Translations under genes and position numbers: made by a program
Part shown: piece after piece, positions 61,001 to 64,000 of the stretch
Layout of the letters: every line of letters starts with the position of its first letter
How positions within the stretch are numbered: position 1 is the first letter of the stretch
Notes under the pieces: generated by a model
Database searches by the model: none
What the model was told of the DNA's origin: nothing
The model's input: only the letters and a program-made list of their open reading frames with translations
From: Baylisascaris procyonis
Lineage: Eukaryota; Nematoda; Chromadorea; Rhabditida; Ascarididae
Length of the DNA: 64,000 nt
Assembly: GCA_037389465.1 (NCBI GenBank)
Contig: JAZARR010000229.1
Location: forward strand, 161,501 to 225,500
Direction of reading: 5' to 3'

Positions 61001-63119
61001 GAACAAAATAACAAAGGTGCTTCTAACCTTTTTCCAGTTAACTTATTAGCTTCACCTCATCACTTGACATCCCAGGCCCTATCGTTGAGACTGGTTATTC
61101 ATAACTGATTATTAAATGAGTATGTAAAGGAATGGGTAGCAACCAACCAATTCATTCTTATCTGATTGATTCTGAAAATATAAATTTCTTATTCACTCAC
61201 ATGCCTGATTGTATGCAGATATTTTTTGTTGGCCTTCTGAAATGCTTTCTATATTTTGGCGAATAAGAATATGCAAAAAGTGCTATTTTATATTGCTCAA
61301 TCGGAGGTGAACGTAGGATTATGTGATTTCAGATTGCATTTCCTTATTTGGGCCCGTATATGGCTTTCGCTAGTGAATCTCTAAGGGATCTCAATTCACG
61401 CTTGAAAGAAACAAAAGCAGTGAGTGCACGCAATTTTCGAGGGAATATTGTCATCGATGGTTGTAAAGCTTTTGACGAAGATTGGTGGATGGAACTTAAG
61501 ATCGGAGATGCCGAATTTGAATGCTATCAGCCTTGTTCCAGGTAACATTTTTGACCAGCTGTCTGTCATATTATACGAGAGTTTCACACCAAACGTATTG
61601 GCGGGAAGAGTCTGCAGTTTGCCTTAGAGAGATGTTTCCGGTGCTAGATCGGTTTTTATTTGTCTTTTAAAGAATGACGTAAATTTAAATATTTCCTGGG
61701 AGTCTTCCTTTAAACGATAGTTTCACTAGTCTTCAGTGATGTTTCGCCAGAGGAAACTTTTTGTTGATGCTGCCTGGGACTGACGTTTTGATCTCGACAC
61801 AACAGCATTGTGCTGACTGCGGGATTGGGGAAGGAGAGTAGGTCTGCATTAAACATTAGAAGGCAACACTTAACTCCTTACGGTATTTATGTGCCCTCAT
61901 GTTCCTATACTTAAAGTCATTTTCCATCTGTTCTTGCAAATTTTATGAACGACTAATTCTTCTGCCGATGACTTTGTTCACATGGGAAAATAAATTCACA
62001 AAAATAAGCAATAACCGAAAGACGTATCAATACTGAAGGTGCGTGATGACAACAGTGGATCCAGCAACTGACGATAGAGATCCTGAATCCGAACCACTAC
62101 GAACGCTTCGACAGTATGATTTTCAGAATATTTACAATTTCATACAGTCTTAGTTGAAAATTTTGTGTACATTGATGTATAGTTGAGCAATAATTTGTGC
62201 GTAGCATTAGCCCGAAATTAACATATAAAGAGAATACTGTGTATGACTTTCCAATGTGTCCATCAGAAAATGAAATATTCATGTAAAACATCAACTAAAT
62301 CGAGATAATTCTATCTAAATGCTATCGCTAACCTTAGGTGGAACTGTCCTTTCCAAGTATAAATATTTTTTAACGAATATTTCTTTGAACGCTTTATTAT
62401 TTGATAAAGTTTGAAGCATTTTGTTGAATTATATTACAGTGAACATAACTTCTTGTGCTCATTGTTAATTAGTGAATGCCGTCAAATGCAGTGATATATA
62501 TTCTTACTATCATATTCCTTGAAAATTATGTCTACTTGGCTCGATTAATTGTCCAATGAAGGTGCTATTTACATAAAAATATAGTACATCTTAGACCTTA
62601 AGCCATATTTGTCAACGGCTTTCTAAAATCATTCTTTCCATGCTTAGTACTTTTTTCACATCTGATTTTCAGATTAATATCGCTTAAGTTATTATACAGT
62701 AATATGATATGTTGTCCTCGGGAACTGTACCTTTGCTGAGAATTTTGTTGCTCGAATGTGCATTAGATTGCAGAATGATCGATTGATCTCGCTGTATAGT
62801 ATTGCAGAGGAAATTATAAATTTTGATCTTCAGTAGGTTTTGAAGTATTGATTTTTCAACATCTGTCATGAACACATTTTCCGTTTCTATTTTTCAACAT
62901 GCAATATCTCTTGAAAATCGATTAGTTCGTTAAATTGGGAAGCATTTGGAATGTGCGAAATCAAAATTCGCTTTCAGATATCGATTAGCCCCAGAAGGAA
63001 AGCTGCGTAATCTATATAAGCAAGATCCAATTTTTGGCGTCTATATGGGACTCAATCGGCGTGGCACGATTCATGTGGGCGATCAAGTTATGGCACGATA
63101 CAAAAATAAACCACTCTAG
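58018..63119 (+). CDS. mtarc: mARC-like MOSC-domain protein, tandem copy B (6 exons)
   Basis: Second member of the mARC tandem pair, same predicted role and location as copy A. Exons: 58018-58200, 58701-58936, 60121-60304, 61333-61541, 62039-62113, 62978-63119. Every intron has the same phase as in copy A, and four of six exons have identical length. The product is 342 residues. Visible: membrane anchor about 10-29; LYIYPVKSCRGR (49-60); LDCG; LNSR; NFRGNIVI; WMELKIGD; PCSRC with the Mo-ligand Cys at 272; VMTTVDPATD; GTIHVGD. Differences from the family: SDHHFLV places His80 where mARC proteins have the cofactor-contacting Arg (human Arg92); ATKCPR replaces TARxxPR; the HG before LDCG is absent. 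Exon 1 matches copy A at 39 of 61 residues by my count, so the duplication is not recent. The exon 5 acceptor (CTGAAG) is weak, but it is the only in-frame choice. Confidence 0.93.
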
Positions 63120-63172
63120 ATTCATTGTATTGACTGAAATGTTTTTCAAATGCAAAGAGTATGGAGAAGGCG

Positions 63173-63178
63173 AATAAA
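63173..63178 (+). terminator. poly(A) signal of mARC copy B
   Basis: Canonical AATAAA 54 bases after the stop codon, with a second AATAAA at 63247-63252. No canonical signal is visible within 400 bases of the stop of copy A. Confidence 0.5.
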
Positions 63179-63252
63179 CCTGGATATATGTCTGAAAATT
63201 ATGCATTTGTGCAGTTCATTCGAGAAAATTTCTTCCGAGGATAAAAAATAAA

Positions 63253-64000
63253 CGAATCTGAAAACCGTTTCCATTTCTATAGTGTAAAGACATAGCATCG
63301 AATGAGTTCAACCTTTTTTAAAGAGATTTTGCACATATCAAAATTCATTAGTGTTTAACCGTTTTTTTAGCGGAAAGAGACGAACGGTTTCATAAGTAAT
63401 TCGTGTTGTATAACAACAATTATATAACATCCAAAATTGATGCGAAATACCGGTGCAGAAGACGCGAAATATGTTCCTGACTGCTTGCAAAGGATGCATT
63501 CTTATCGCGGTTTCTCCATTCCTCTTGTGATTCTTCATGGAATTTTAAGTGTAGTTTCCTGTTTGTTATAAAACAGATGAGCAGTTCAATAATAAGTACT
63601 CTTGACTCTATTTTACTACGAACCGAATACAGTGGGGGACATTATTTGCGTTAAACCACCCACAAATAGCTTCACTGCTAGCTTTCAGGAAAGATAGCTA
63701 TTGCACTATGCATTATTAATCAGTGATATAATATAGTCTAATGTTAAAATTATAAGCTCGAGATTTCCTTTATCCTCGTTTTCTTCGTTTAGCGGATATA
63801 TAAGTGATGCGATATATTCGTACAGTTGTTCTGTTCACATTTGATTTCGATTAGCTGATCCTGATTTGTTCATGTGATTGTGGTTTGTTCATTGCCTTCG
63901 AACCTATACCCAGAGACATGAATACACTGCGGGATTACCTGCTAGACAAAGTGCTTTTGTAAAGTCTTACGCGGTAGATGCTCATATTCTTTTTCTTATT
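63253..64000. other. 3' flank of mARC copy B
   Basis: No coding or RNA signal recognised up to the window end. Confidence 0.5.

Noticed and set aside
1..64000. CRISPR arrays, bacterial operons, rRNA genes
   Set aside because: None seen. Intron-rich genes and splice signals place the window in a eukaryotic nuclear genome.

Overview
The window looks like nematode nuclear DNA. It is AT-rich, with short exons (75-250 bp) separated by introns of about 0.3-1.6 kb. Many splice acceptors read TTTCAG, and acceptor-like sites lie just upstream of several start codons, as expected for spliced-leader trans-splicing. I could not assign a species. Intron size and composition suggest a parasitic-type nematode with larger introns rather than a compact Caenorhabditis-like genome. 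No operon is evident.

Three multi-exon protein genes can be reconstructed, all on the + strand. (1) 20540-28743: nine exons encoding a 541-residue SLC22 (organic cation/anion) transporter of the major facilitator superfamily, with all diagnostic motifs. (2) 45596-51254 and (3) 58018-63119: a tandem pair of six-exon genes encoding mitochondrial amidoxime-reducing-component-like (mARC/MOSC, molybdenum cofactor) proteins of 345 and 342 residues. All five introns in the pair have identical phases. The two paralogues differ at opposite parts of the cofactor pocket. The first copy appears to have lost the molybdenum-ligating cysteine (Gly at 275). The second keeps that cysteine but has His in place of the cofactor-binding Arg (residue 80).

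The rest is gene-poor. 1-20 kb holds a tRNA-like sequence, a 28-bp perfect palindrome, one good candidate 5' coding exon (9770) and microsatellites. 28.8-45.5 kb is a repeat-rich intergenic tract. It contains a decayed LTR-retrotransposon gag/protease fragment (minus strand, 32.7-33.25 kb), a broken coding-like cluster (36.8-38.25 kb), two long hairpins within 400 bp (40954-41035 and 41281-41344), a long diverged inverted repeat (41.75-43.42 kb) and a frameshifted non-LTR reverse transcriptase remnant (44.4-44.9 kb). 51.3-58 kb between the mARC copies has another hairpin, a 39-bp tandem duplication and a few unassigned ORFs.

The transporter and the mARC-like enzymes have no evident shared pathway. 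mARC proteins reduce N-hydroxylated compounds and SLC22 proteins move organic ions, so both could touch xenobiotic handling, but that link is inference only. I found no clear novel multi-gene system. The most interesting points are the complementary active-site substitutions in the mARC pair and the miRNA-like hairpins.
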